A stretch of DNA of 64,000 nucleotides, taken from NCBI RefSeq assembly GCF_006716645.1, contig NZ_VFPL01000001.1, positions 3,844,001 through 3,908,000 on the forward strand, in the 5' to 3' direction. This document shows positions 1 to 11,100 of the stretch, piece by piece; position 1 is the first letter of the stretch, and every line of letters starts with the position of its first letter. The notes under the pieces are model-generated. The model worked only from the letters and a program-made list of their open reading frames with translations. It did no database searches and was not told the DNA's origin. A program made the translations under genes and the position numbers. The stretch is from Arcticibacter tournemirensis (GTDB taxonomy: Bacteria; Bacteroidota; Bacteroidia; Sphingobacteriales; Sphingobacteriaceae).

Positions 1-1314
1 GGGCTTTCCTTTAAGGCTGAACACTGCCTGAGTCATAACGTCTCTCGATTTAGTGATAGAGCCACTGGCAGAATCACCCTCCGTTATGAATAAGGTCGTC
101 TCCTGACGTCGTTCATGGCTATCTTCAAAATGAAGCTTGCAATCCCTTAGCTTTCTATTGTGCAACGATGCCTTCTTTGCCCGTTCATTGGCAAGTTTCT
201 TAATCCCTGCGATATCCTTGCGCTCCCGTTCCGACTGCAGTATCCTCTTTAACATTGCGTCGGCAGTCTGCGGGTTTTGAAGCAGGTAATCATCAAGTTC
301 CTTCTTTACAAAGTCGTTGATAAAACCTCTCACAGAGGGTCCATCGGGACCAACATTCAGCGAACCAAGCTTTGTCTTTGTTTGCGATTCGAAAACAGGC
401 TCCTGTATCCTTACGGAAATAGCAGCAACTATCGAAGCCCGAACATCTGAAGCATCAAATTCTTTCTTGAATCTTTCCCTTATCGTTTTCACTACAGCTT
501 CACGAAATGCCGCCTGATGCGTTCCTCCCTGCGTGGTATGCTGGCCGTTAACAAATGAATAATATTCCTCGCCATATTGCTGACCGTGGGTCATGGCGAT
601 TTCAATATCCTCACCCTTTAAATGAATAATCGGATACCGTATATGGTCGGCATCTGTATTCTTGGAGAGCAAGTCGTGAAGCCCTTTCTCCGAAAAATAC
701 TTCTGACCGTTAAAGTTTATAGTAAGGCCGGCGTTCAGAAAAACATAATTCCAGATCATGTTTTCTACAAACTCGGGAATGAAACGGTAGTGCCTGAAAA
801 TGGTATCGTCTGGAATAAACGAAATAGCTGTCCCATTACGCTGGGTCGTGTCTTTCTCAGGCTCGTCCCTCACCAGCTCTCCCTTACTAAACTCAGCAAC
901 CTTTGTTCTTCCGTCACGATAGGATTGAACAGTGAAGGTTGCAGATAAAGCATTCACAGCCTTTGTACCCACGCCATTAAGTCCGACTGATTTCTGAAAG
1001 GCCTTGGAATCATATTTACCTCCTGTATTGATCCTTGAGACACAATCTATAACCTTCCCTAAGGGAATACCACGACCATAATCGCGTATTGAAACTTTAT
1101 GCTCAGAAATGCTGATTTCAATAGTTCTGCCAGCCCCCATAACAAACTCGTCGATGGAGTTGTCAACTATTTCTTTTAATAAAACATAAATACCATCATC
1201 ATAAGCAGACCCGTCGCCGAGCTTTCCTATATACATGCCTGGTCGAAGCCGGATATGCTCCTTCCAGTCAAGCGACCTGATACTGTCTTCACTATAATTT
1301 ATGTTTTCTGCCAT
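1..1314 (-). CDS. parE: DNA topoisomerase IV subunit B (ParE/GyrB type), 3' part cut by window edge
   Basis: Type II topoisomerase ATPase subunit, which decatenates daughter chromosomes together with ParC. The minus strand is open for 438 codons from an ATG whose complement is at 1312-1314 to the window edge. The N-terminus has the GHKL ATPase pattern: an EIVDNSIDE box at about residues 48-56, DYGRGIP, and [13 protein letters not shown]. The TOPRIM signature EGDSASG lies near residue 415, close to the left edge. The ParE rather than GyrB assignment rests on general similarity to Bacteroidota topoisomerase IV B proteins and on the absence of any other gyrase clue; the TOPRIM insert that would help is outside the window. 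parC would be expected just beyond the left edge. Confidence 0.9.
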   Translation of the reverse strand, partial: MAENINYSEDSIRSLDWKEHIRLRPGMYIGKLGDGSAYDDGIYVLLKEIVDNSIDEFVMGAGRTIEISISEHKVSIRDYGRGIPLGKVIDCVSRINTGGKYDSKAFQKSVGLNGVGTKAVNALSATFTVQSYRDGRTKVAEFSKGELVRDEPEKDTTQRNGTAISFIPDDTIFRHYRFIPEFVENMIWNYVFLNAGLTINFNGQKYFSEKGLHDLLSKNTDADHIRYPIIHLKGEDIEIAMTHGQQYGEEYYSFVNGQHTTQGGTHQAAFREAVVKTIRERFKKEFDASDVRASIVAAISVRIQEPVFESQTKTKLGSLNVGPDGPSVRGFINDFVKKELDDYLLQNPQTADAMLKRILQSERERKDIAGIKKLANERAKKASLHNRKLRDCKLHFEDSHERRQETTLFITEGDSASGSITKSRDVMTQAVFSLKGKP

Positions 1315-1664
1315 ACTTAAAGAGTTAAAAGTTAAGAGTCAAATACGACGTGCACGATACAACACAGAAACGTCTTTGATCTCATTCCCCTGCATTTGCA
1401 AAAATAAGATTTTCTGTAAGCTTAAAAGCAGCTCTCTAATTTTAACTTTTGAAACGGCCACGTTTGACCGGGTAAAGATTCAAAGTGTCGCACTTTAAAG
1501 ACAGGGCATGTATTGGAATACTTACATATACCAGACATTGATCAGCTCTTTAAACGCTTTTAAAAGTAAAAACCCACCTATTTTATTCGAATATTATTAA
1601 AACCACGGTCATCCGGCTGTTCTGGTATGATATTGGAACATATTTTTCCAGAAAGACAATAAGT
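1315..1664. other. gene-poor spacer between parE and the small ORFs
   Basis: No convincing coding region on either strand. On the minus strand a TATTTTTG box (complement of 1399-1406) fits the Bacteroidota -7 consensus TAnnTTTG and could drive parE with a leader of about 80 nt, but no clear -33 TTTG is present. The first 30 bases hold the short 7-8 nt periodic run. Confidence 0.4.
1317..1345. repeat. short A/G-rich run with 7-8 nt period upstream of parE
   Basis: The stretch reads as variations of AGAGTTAAAAGTTAAGAGT with GAGTTAA/AAGTTAA units about 7-8 nt apart. It resembles, in miniature, the longer 7-nt periodic runs at 25033-25250 and 32452-32540. It is too short for certainty. Confidence 0.3.
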
Positions 1665-1856
1665 ATGGTTGTTGTAAACAAGATGAACGAACCAAAGGAC
1701 GAAAAAGAAACGAACAAAGAGGGCCAGGAATGGGAAAACCCTGTCGCCCCTGAGCAAGCGTCCGATCCCAGAGATTTAGAACAGCTAGAGCGTCAAAAAA
1801 AAGAAGCGGAACTTAGAAAGAGTAATCTTTCTGATCCAGAGGAAGAAAATAAATAA
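1665..1856 (+). CDS. small highly charged hypothetical protein (63 aa)
   Basis: Unrecognised. Most of the 63 residues are charged or polar (Glu, Lys, Asp, Asn, Gln), with no hydrophobic segment and no signal peptide, so a soluble, probably disordered protein is expected. A second ATG at 1683 would give a 57-residue product starting MNEPKDEK, which is equally plausible. A second tiny ORF follows 27 nt downstream and a hairpin terminator lies at 2123-2162, so the two could form a short transcript. No function is proposed. Confidence 0.5.
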   Translation: MVVVNKMNEPKDEKETNKEGQEWENPVAPEQASDPRDLEQLERQKKEAELRKSNLSDPEEENK

Positions 1857-1883
1857 TTTGATAATCAACCTAAAATCAAAGTT

Positions 1884-2045
1884 ATGAAAATGCTAAACAA
1901 GACCTCCGTCACGAAATTAAGTGAAAAATTCGACAGGCAACTTTTGAGTATTCTTTCTCAGGAACTTGACTCATTAAAAGCATCAAAAAATAAAATCATA
2001 AAGAAACTAGCCTCGGAACCAGACAACGGCTTAATGGTTGCCTGA
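1884..2045 (+). CDS. very small hypothetical protein (53 aa)
   Basis: ATG at 1884, stop TGA at 2043-2045. The product starts MKMLNKTSVTKLSEKFDRQ and is Lys/Leu/Ser-rich, with a helical, amphipathic look and no obvious domain. It sits between the 63-residue charged ORF and a rho-independent-type terminator, with nothing else in the interval. Position and a clean ATG argue for a real gene, but there is no recognised family. Confidence 0.4.
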   Translation: MKMLNKTSVTKLSEKFDRQLLSILSQELDSLKASKNKIIKKLASEPDNGLMVA

Positions 2046-2122
2046 TAAATACCGGGCTTTTGTAAATTACATTTACCTAAGAAAACAATACAATCGTTCT
2101 TTTTCCCTCAGTTAAACAACAA

Positions 2123-2162
2123 GAAAATAGGCCCTGCTTAAACTCGGGGCTTATTTTTTTTA
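2123..2162 (+). terminator. rho-independent-type terminator after the two small ORFs
   Basis: A stem formed by AAAATAGGCCC and GGGGCTTATTTT is followed by a run of seven or more T. It lies downstream of the 53-aa ORF and upstream of ruvB. Confidence 0.6.
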
Positions 2163-2292
2163 TTCCCTACGTCTATCTAACACGTCGTTACTTTTGGTTA
2201 ATAGCGGACAACGCCCGCCCCCCAGGCTACTCAACTATGAGAAAGATCGGTTCCACACCAGAAGATCAGAGAGGATTTTGTATTTTAGCCGC

Positions 2293-3318
2293 ATGTTAAA
2301 CGAGAATTTAGACCCGGATGCAGAACGGCTAAGTCCGGCAGAACGTGAGATAGAAAAAGTGCTTCGTCCGCAGGCATTTGAAGACTTTACGGGTCAGCAT
2401 AAAATACTCGAAAACCTCCGTATATTTGTTCAGGCGGCAAGGCTCAGAGGCGAGGCACTGGATCATGTCCTTTTACATGGCCCCCCGGGACTCGGTAAAA
2501 CTACCCTTTCCCATATCATCGCCAATGAAATGGGGGTTAACATAAAGATTACCTCCGGACCGGTTCTGGATAAGCCAGGAGATCTTGCAGGCCTCTTAAC
2601 AAATCTCGAAACAGGCGACATTCTTTTTATTGATGAGATCCACAGATTGAGCCCACTGGTGGAAGAATACCTCTACTCGGCCATGGAAGATTTCAAGATC
2701 GATATTATGCTCGAAACCGGGCCTAATGCACGCTCGGTCCAGATCTCATTAAACCCTTTTACATTGGTTGGAGCAACCACCAGGTCGGGATTGTTAACCG
2801 CTCCTCTGCGGGCGCGTTTTGGGATTAACTCACGACTTCAGTATTATGATGCAAAGCTTCTGACCACTATCGTGCTCCGCTCCTCTTCCATTTTGAAAAC
2901 ACCTATTACAGATGAGGGTGCCTATGAAATTGCAAGAAGAAGCAGAGGAACGCCCCGAATTGCAAACGCATTGCTTCGGCGAACACGCGACTTTGCACAG
3001 ATCAAGGGCAACGGGAGCATCGATACCGAAATTGCCAGGTATGCACTGAACGCGCTGAACGTGGATGAACACGGTTTGGACGAAATGGATAACAGGATTC
3101 TCACAACAATTATCGACAAATTTAAAGGAGGTCCGGTCGGTTTGAAAACCATTGCCACTGCAGTGGGCGAAGACGAAGGTACCATTGAAGAAGTCTATGA
3201 ACCGTTCCTTATACAGGAAGGTTTCCTTATGCGTACATCCAGAGGCCGTGAAGTAACAGATCTTGCATATCGCCACCTTGGAAAAATGAAGCCTGGTGGA
3301 GCGCAGACTTTATTTTAA
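2293..3318 (+). CDS. ruvB: Holliday junction branch migration helicase RuvB
   Basis: Hexameric AAA+ motor that drives branch migration of Holliday junctions with RuvA and RuvC. Walker A is GPPGLGKTT (about residues 57-65 from this start), Walker B is LFIDEIHRL, and sensor 1 is VGATTRSG. The C-terminal winged helix ends with [13 protein letters not shown]. The frame is open back to 2194, but the ATG at 2293 gives 341 residues, the usual RuvB length, and starts at [15 protein letters not shown] as in relatives. A TATTTTAG sequence (2281-2288), one base from a -7 box, lies only 4 nt before the ATG, so a very short leader is possible. Confidence 0.95.
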   Translation: MLNENLDPDAERLSPAEREIEKVLRPQAFEDFTGQHKILENLRIFVQAARLRGEALDHVLLHGPPGLGKTTLSHIIANEMGVNIKITSGPVLDKPGDLAGLLTNLETGDILFIDEIHRLSPLVEEYLYSAMEDFKIDIMLETGPNARSVQISLNPFTLVGATTRSGLLTAPLRARFGINSRLQYYDAKLLTTIVLRSSSILKTPITDEGAYEIARRSRGTPRIANALLRRTRDFAQIKGNGSIDTEIARYALNALNVDEHGLDEMDNRILTTIIDKFKGGPVGLKTIATAVGEDEGTIEEVYEPFLIQEGFLMRTSRGREVTDLAYRHLGKMKPGGAQTLF

Positions 3319-3371
3319 ACGACCACCTCTCTATTGCAAATTACAGGCTATGAATTTTAGTCTGTAAATAC

Positions 3372-3379
3372 TACCTTTG
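3372..3379 (+). promoter_or_regulatory. candidate -7 promoter box for prfC
   Basis: TACCTTTG matches the Bacteroidota -7 consensus TAnnTTTG exactly, about 100 nt upstream of the prfC ATG. The -33 region is weak (TTTTAG about 12-17 nt upstream). Confidence 0.45.
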
Positions 3380-3478
3380 CACCTCGAATGAAGAATACCT
3401 ATATATACTTCAGCCTTAGGTTCCTGTAGCACTTCGTTAGAGCAGTGTTACGCCGTACTTCTTTCACTTAGATATATT

Positions 3479-5068
3479 ATGAGTCGTCATCCCGAAATAG
3501 AAAAAAGGAAAACTTTCGCAATTATAAGTCACCCCGATGCTGGTAAAACTACCTTAACAGAAAAATTTCTCCTTTTCGGGGGAGCTATTAATACAGCTGG
3601 AGCAGTTAAAAGAAACAAGGCAAACCAGAATACCACTTCTGACTTCATGGAGATCGAAAAACAGAGAGGAATTTCTGTTGCAACCTCTGTAATGGGTTTC
3701 GAATATAAAGATAAGCGGATTAATATTCTCGACACCCCGGGTCACAAAGATTTCGCGGAAGACACCTACCGTACTCTTTCGGCCGTCGACAGCGTCATTC
3801 TCGTGGTCGACAGCGTAAAAGGGGTTGAAGAGCAAACCGAGAAACTAATGGAGGTTTGTCGCATGAGAAACACTCCAGTTATCATCTTTATTAATAAAAT
3901 GGACCGGGAGGGAAAAGATGCTTTTGATCTTCTGGATGAGCTTGAAACAAAGTTAACAATAAGTGTCTGCCCCCAGTCGTGGCCGATTGGACAAGGTTAC
4001 ACCTTTAAAGGCGTATATAATATTTATGGCAACCAGCTGAATTTGTTTGAGGCTGATAAATCAAAAATATCGGAGCCTGTTATCCAGGTTAAAGATCTTC
4101 ACGACCCTCTTCTGTCGCAATATTTGCAGGAAAAGCCTCTCGATAAGCTAAAAGGTGATCTTGAACTCATCGAAGGTATTTATGGAAAACTCGATAAGGA
4201 GATGTATCTGGAAGGACTGCTTGCACCAGTATTCTTTGGCAGTGCGATCAATAACTTTGGCATCAGGGAACTGCTTGACACATTTATCGATATCGCTCCA
4301 AGTCCTCACCATCGCGAAGCAGAGCAACGGATGGTTTATGCCGATGAAAAAGACTTCACTGGCTTTGTTTTTAAAATACATGCCAACCTTGACCCAAAGC
4401 ACCGCGACAGGATCGCCTTCTTAAGGATCTGTTCGGGGAAGTTTGAACGGAACAAATTCTACTACCATACCCGGCAGGATAAGAAACTCAAGTTTTCAAA
4501 TCCCATGGACTTTATGGCCAACGATAAGACGCTGGTAGAGGAAGCATGGCCGGGCGATGTTGTGGGCTTATACGACAGCGGGAATTTCAAAATTGGTGAT
4601 ACGCTTACTGAAGGAGAAAAACTCCAGTTTAAAGGCATTCCAAGCTTTTCGCCTGAGATTTTCAAGGAAGTTGAAAACCGTGATCCTATGAAGACCAAGC
4701 AGCTCGAAAAAGGGATTCAACAGCTAACAGAAGAAGGAGTAGCCCAATTGTTCGTTCAGCAGCCAGGTAACAGGAAGATCATCGGAGCCGTCGGAGCCTT
4801 ACAGTTCGAGGTTATTAACTTCCGGCTTGAAAACGAATATGGTGCAAAATGTGCGTTCCGGCCCCTCTCTTTTTCGCGTTCAAGCTGGATTACCGCCAGC
4901 GACAAAAAGAAACTTCAGGAGATTATACAAAGACGTGCATCACATATCAGCTACGATAAGGATGGAAACCCCGTCTTTCTCGCCGATAATGACTGGGCTA
5001 TCAACCTTGCTAAGCGCGATTTTCCTGATATCGAATTTCATACGACTTCCGAATTTCGAAGGGCCTGA
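3479..5068 (+). CDS. prfC: peptide chain release factor 3 (RF3)
   Basis: Translational GTPase that recycles RF1/RF2 from the ribosome after termination. G1 is HPDAGKTT near residue 18, G3 is DTPGH, and G4 is NKMD. It is 529 residues long, the same as the E. coli protein. Within EF-G-like GTPases it is assigned to RF3 by the [14 protein letters not shown] start, the length and the lack of EF-G domain IV. The ATG at 3479 sits directly before the conserved N-terminus. It stands alone between ruvB and the giant surface protein, with its own candidate promoter at 3372. Confidence 0.95.
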   Translation: MSRHPEIEKRKTFAIISHPDAGKTTLTEKFLLFGGAINTAGAVKRNKANQNTTSDFMEIEKQRGISVATSVMGFEYKDKRINILDTPGHKDFAEDTYRTLSAVDSVILVVDSVKGVEEQTEKLMEVCRMRNTPVIIFINKMDREGKDAFDLLDELETKLTISVCPQSWPIGQGYTFKGVYNIYGNQLNLFEADKSKISEPVIQVKDLHDPLLSQYLQEKPLDKLKGDLELIEGIYGKLDKEMYLEGLLAPVFFGSAINNFGIRELLDTFIDIAPSPHHREAEQRMVYADEKDFTGFVFKIHANLDPKHRDRIAFLRICSGKFERNKFYYHTRQDKKLKFSNPMDFMANDKTLVEEAWPGDVVGLYDSGNFKIGDTLTEGEKLQFKGIPSFSPEIFKEVENRDPMKTKQLEKGIQQLTEEGVAQLFVQQPGNRKIIGAVGALQFEVINFRLENEYGAKCAFRPLSFSRSSWITASDKKKLQEIIQRRASHISYDKDGNPVFLADNDWAINLAKRDFPDIEFHTTSEFRRA

Positions 5069-5191
5069 TCACTCCTCCCGGTAATGTCAACTTAGCCAGT
5101 TGTAGCTCATTCCCCCTTTAACGACTTTTAAGTAACCGGCAGACCTTTTTGTCGTATAAGCAATTAAGTCTTAAAAACATACTTAGAGGGA

Positions 5192-8100
5192 GTGATTACA
5201 TATACCAGTGGCTACATAAAAAAGAGTCTGCTTTTACTCGTGTTGCTGGTATCTTTCTTTGCAGAAAGTCGTGCTCAGGATTGTAATATTCCTATCATAG
5301 TCGATCTGAGAGCGTCGCCAAATATGTCCAAATCGTTCAAAACGAAACGAAATGGTGATTGTTGCGGGGACAAAAGCTGCGTTACTTTTAAAATATACCT
5401 GCACCCTGGTTCCGACCTGCTGAGTTTTGCTACGGATAAGATAACCGGAGCAGGCTTTTACTCTATTGATTGCGGCAGCTTAATACCCAGCGGCACAGCG
5501 GCTTGTTTATCGAAATCCAGTGACATAGTAATCATTACCTATTGTAAACCTGGAGGAGGGGATGAAGAAACTTATACAATAAAGACGTCCACTGAAGTAA
5601 GCGCTTCTGCTGATATCAACCTAAGGCAGGGATGTACGGGTGAAATGTCTGTAAACGGATTGCAGCCAGCCAATATAACATGGACGTCCATCTATCCGGG
5701 GGTTCAGGGGCAGTACAACTCTTATCTTAGCTGTACCTCCGGATGTCCGGCAACATACGTTACTCCCATGCCGGGAGCTCCGGCATATATCGACTATCAG
5801 GTCAGCGGGCCGGGCGCAGCGTGTGCCGGTACTAAAACAGATACAATCAGGGTCTATACCTCGCCACCTCTGACAGTCGCCATCGATCCTGCGAATCCGG
5901 CAATTTGTTCGGATGGATCCGGCAGTACGGTTTTAACTGCTGTAACCACAGGTGGTATCCCCCCGTTTACTTACACATGGAGCGATGGACAAAATACACC
6001 ATCTATTACAGTTAATGCTGCCGGTAGTTATAGTGTAACGGTTCTTGATAATGCAACCAACTGTTCTCCGGTATCACAAAATGCCGAGGTAACGGCTATA
6101 CCCACACCTACAGCGCCTGTTGTAGATGGAACCACTATTTGCAGTGGCAATACAGCTGTTCTAACGGCGACGTCTCCGGGTGGGACTTATCAATGGTTCA
6201 ATTCAGCCTCAGGCGGCACCTTACTATCAACGGGCGACTCCTTTATAACACCCGTATTATCTGCTACTACAACGTACTACGTTCAAACTACAGTAAACGG
6301 ATGTACAAGCCAGCGAACACCTGTTACTGTAAACGTCACTCCCGTTCCTGCAGCTCCCGTTGCGCAGGGCATGGCTATTTGCAGCAACAATGCGGTAACG
6401 CTATCGGCTACTTCCCCGGGCGGCATTTACCAATGGTTCGACTCCGCTTCCGGCGGAACCTTGCTCGGCGCCGGATCAGCTTTTACCACCCCTGTTTTAA
6501 CCACTACTACCTCCTACTATGTACAAACTACTGTAAATAACTGTACCAGTCCCCGAACGAAGGTCACGGTCACCGTCAAACCGGTACCGCCAGCACCTTC
6601 TGCTACAGGGGCCTCAATCTGCAGCGGTAGTTCCGTAAAGCTCACAGCCACCGACCCGGGAGGAAACTATGCCTGGTTCAGCGCTTCAGAGGGAGGAGTA
6701 CTATTGGCAACAACACCTGATTTTTTCACTCCAATTCTTACGTCGACAACGACCTACTACGTTCAAACTACCATTAACGGATGTACAAGCGCACGGTCGC
6801 CCGTCGCGGTTATTGTCAATCCCATACCACAAGCTCCGGCAGCAACCAACATAACCATTTGTCAGTATTCCGCAGCCACGCTCAGCGTCACGGATGCCGG
6901 AGAAATCTATAAGTGGTATGATGCGCCAGAGGATGGTAACCTGCTGGCAACAGGGAGCTCGTTCACCACACCTCCTTTGTCCAATACCACTACATATTAT
7001 GTTGACGCAACATCGGCATCCGGTTGTACAGGAACAAGAACGGCTGTCACAGCAACTGTAAATTACCCCAAAAATCCGGCCTTTGTTTACGCGTCCGGAA
7101 CATATTGCGTGTCGGGCATTGATCCAACACCTGCAATCATCGGTGGCGAAACAGGAACGTTCAGCGCCGGCCCCGGAGTGGTATTTACCGACCCAAACAC
7201 AGGCGAAATCGACTTGAGTGCGAGTTTGCCAGGATTATATGAAATCACATTTATTGCAAATAACCCATGTGCTTATGCCAGCACCGTAAGTCTTACTATA
7301 ACCAATGCTCCGGATGCGAGCTTTAATTATAACGGTTCTTATTGCAGGAAACAAAACAATGCGATACCGGCCTTTCCAGCAGGAAGCAGCGCCGGTACCT
7401 TCTCGGCATCACCAGCCGGACTCGTTTTCTTAAACGCAAGTACGGGAGAAATTGATTTGAACCTAAGCCAGGCAGGTACTTATACAATTACGAATCAAAT
7501 AGCAGCTGCGAGTGGCTGTGCCGAAGCCTCTTTCTCACAAATTATCACCATCAATCCTGAATCCATTGCAGATGCCGGTCCGGATCAGACGATATGCTCG
7601 GGCAGTTCAGTCGTACTGAATGGGCAGATCGGTGGAAGTGCCACCAGTGGAAAGTGGTCGGGCGGACTTGGAACTTTTTCAGACCCCTTTGCGTTGAATG
7701 CTGTTTATACACCAGCAGCCGGAGAAACAAACGTTTATCTAACACTAACCGCCGACACCGGCCCTTGCGACGGGCAAAATAACACCATGAATCTCACCAT
7801 CGAACCGACTCCGGTGATTACCAGTTCTCCTTCGCTGACTGTCTGCAATGACGAGCCTCTGCAATATACCATTACGAGCAGTGTTAGTGGAACCACCTTT
7901 ACCTGGAGCCGTGCGTACGTTGCTGGCATAGATAACACCGCTATTGGAGGACAGACCAGCGGCGTTATTAATGAGATTTTGCATAACAGCACGCCCTTCC
8001 CCGTGGTGGTCAAATATGAGATTACCCCTGTAGCCGGTGTGTGTACAGGCGATGTTTTTATATACCAGGTCACTGTTAACCCCACTCCTACGGTTACCAG

Positions 8101-11100
8101 CAACACATCTATTACCGTCTGCAACGACGAATTGCAGAACTACACAATTACAGGAAGCGTAAGTAACACAACATTTATCTGGAACCGGGCGAATGTTGGC
8201 GGTATCAGTAATCCGCCAGTTACAGGACAACCCGGCGATAAAATCACGGAGACTCTGCATAATACAACTTCCTATCCTCTGATAGTTACATATGAGATCA
8301 TCCCAATGGCAAACGGATGTGCAGGCGAGACTTTCCTTTACGAAGTTACCGTTAATCCCAGTCCTGTTGTCAGCAGCTCCTCTTCCGCGACAATTTGCAA
8401 CGATCAGCCGCAGAATTATACCATTACCAGCGATGTCAGTAACACTACCTTCAGTTGGAGCCGCGCAGCAGTATCTGAGATTAGCAATCCCGCTGTTACA
8501 GGCCAAACCGGCAGTACCATAACAGAAACGCTCCACAATACTACAGTTTCTCCTGTCATTGTAAGCTACGAAATCACCCCAACTGCAAACGGATGTACGG
8601 GTGTTCCTTTTATTTATCAAGTCACCGTCAACCCCACTCCTACGGTTACCAGCAGCTCATCGGCAACCGTTTGCAACGATAAACCGCAAAACTATGCTAT
8701 TACCGGAGGCAGCAGCAACACAACCTTCAGCTGGAGCCGCGCACACGTGCAGGGCATCAGTAACACAGCCGTTACAGGACGAATCAGCAGTGTAATCACA
8801 GAAACGCTGCACAATACCACAACCTCCCCTGTGATAGTCAGCTATGAGATCATCCCACGGGCAAACGGGTGTACCGGCGCTCCGTTTATATACAAAGTCA
8901 CTGTCAATCCAACGCCTACGGTTACCAGCAGCTCATCCACGACAGTATGCAATGATGAAGCGCAGAATTACACCATTACCGGAGGCGTCAGTAACACAAC
9001 CTTCAGCTGGAGCCGCGCAGAGGTTCCGGGGATCAGCAATCCCGCAGTTACAGGCCAACCGGGTGATATTATCACCGAAACGCTGCATAATATGATGGCC
9101 TCTCCGTTGACTGTCAGTTATGAGATCATACCGATGGCAAATGGCTGCTCCGGTAATCCATTTATCTATAAGGTTACAGTAAACCCTACGCCCACTGTAA
9201 CCAGCAGTTCTTCTGTAACGGTATGTAATGACGAGCCACTGAATTATACTATTACCGGAAGCGTAAGCAACTCAACCTTCAGCTGGAGCCGCGCTGAAGC
9301 TGCCGGTATCAGCAATCCGGCTGTTACGGGTCAATCCGACGATACCATCACAGAAACGCTGCATAACAACACTAATTCTCCGGTTATTGTCAGCTATCAG
9401 ATCATCCCAATGGCAAACGGGTGTACCGGAGATCCATTTATATATAGTGTGACAGTCAACCCCACACCAGGAGTAACGAGCAGTTTAGCTGCTATAGTGT
9501 GCAATGACGAACCGCAAAACTATATTATTACCGACGGTGTCAGCGGTACAAGCTTCACGTGGAGCCGGGCAGACGTCGCCGGTATCAGCAACCCCGCAGT
9601 CGCCGGACAAACAGGCAATGTTATTTCAGAAACTCTGCACAACAGCACCAATGCCCCGATTATTGTTAGCTACGAGATTACACCGCAGGCAAACGGGTGT
9701 ACAGGTGATCCTTTTATTTATAAGGTCACCGTTAATCCCACTCCTACGATAAGCAGCAGTTCGTCTGTAATAGTGTGCAACGACGAACAGCAAAATTATA
9801 CAATTACGAGCGACGTCAGCAACACGACCTTCAGCTGGAGCCGCGCAGCAGTTCCGGGGATCAGCAATCCGGCCGTTTCGGGTCAAACAGGAGGGATCAT
9901 CGCAGAAACGCTCCATAACGACACAGACTCTCCGGTTATCGTCAGCTATGAAATCACCCCCATCCTAAATGGATGTGCAGGTAATGCTTTTGTTTATACC
10001 GTGACGGTAAACCCCACTCCTTCTGTCAGCAGCAGTTCATCGGCAACTATTTGCAATGACGATCCTCAAAACTATATTATCACCGCAGAAGTCAGCGGAA
10101 CAAGTTTCAGCTGGAGCCGGGCAGATGTCGCGGGAATTAGCAATCCAGCGGTTTCCGGACAAACGGGCAATGTTATAACAGAAACCCTTCACAACAACAC
10201 AACTTCTCCCATAACCGTCAGTTACCAGATCATTCCCACGGCAAACGGATGTACAGGTACCCCATTTACATATAATGTCACTGTTAACCCGACGCCCGTG
10301 GTTACCAGCAGCTCATCTGCTACTGTGTGCAGCGATGAGCAACAAAACTATATCATCGCAGGAGGGGTAACTAACACTGTCTTCACCTGGAGCCGCGCAC
10401 AGGTTCCAGGTATCAGTAATGCAGCTACAGTGGGGCAAACCGGATCTGCGATCACCGAAACACTGCATAATACCACTGCCTCGCCGGTGGTTGTCAGCTA
10501 TGAGGTTATCCCCACGGCAAACGGTTGCATCGGTGATCCGTTTATCTATATAGTGACCGTAAATCCCACTCCCGCAGTAACAAATACCGATCTTGTAAAA
10601 ACGATTTGCTCGGGAGAGACCCTTCCGGCAGTAATTCTTACATCTGACGTACCGGGCACTACCTTTAGCTGGACAGCAACCACCTCCGGCGCAATTACTG
10701 GTTTTACCGGTAGCGGAAACGGAGATATTCCAGTTCAAACGATCAATAATACAAGCTCTGTGTCAGGCACGCTGACCTATAGTATTACTCCTTTCCATGA
10801 CGGCTGCCAGGGAGTGACAAAAAACCTCGTAGTTGAGGTAAACCCTATCCCCGCGACGCCACTGGCTACCAGTAATTCACCGGTATGTGCCGGCTCGGTC
10901 CTTGTTCTGAGTACACCGGCTGTTGCAGGGGCAAGCTACTTATGGTCAGGGCCAAACGGCTTTGTGTCGAGCGAGCAGAACCCGGGCTTGCCGAACCTTT
11001 CATTAGCCGCAGCCGGAACTTATTCCGTACAGACAACGGTTAATGGTTGTACAAGTAGCGCCGGAACCACTGAGGTCACCGTGGTTCCTCTTCCTTCAAC

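Noticed and set aside
2830-3276. 148-codon open frame antisense to ruvB
   Set aside because: Lies entirely within a well-conserved gene and shows no domain of its own.
7745-8620. Long antisense open frame (291 codons) opposite the repeat region, with others at 9626-9916 and 10313-10738
   Set aside because: Antisense frames recur with the same phase in each repeat unit, as expected when a repeat unit happens to lack stops on the other strand. The sense frame carries the full domain pattern.
7805-10572. CRISPR-like or satellite array
   Set aside because: Repeat length (~276 bp), no spacers of constant size, and continuous coding of PKD-like modules rule out CRISPR.
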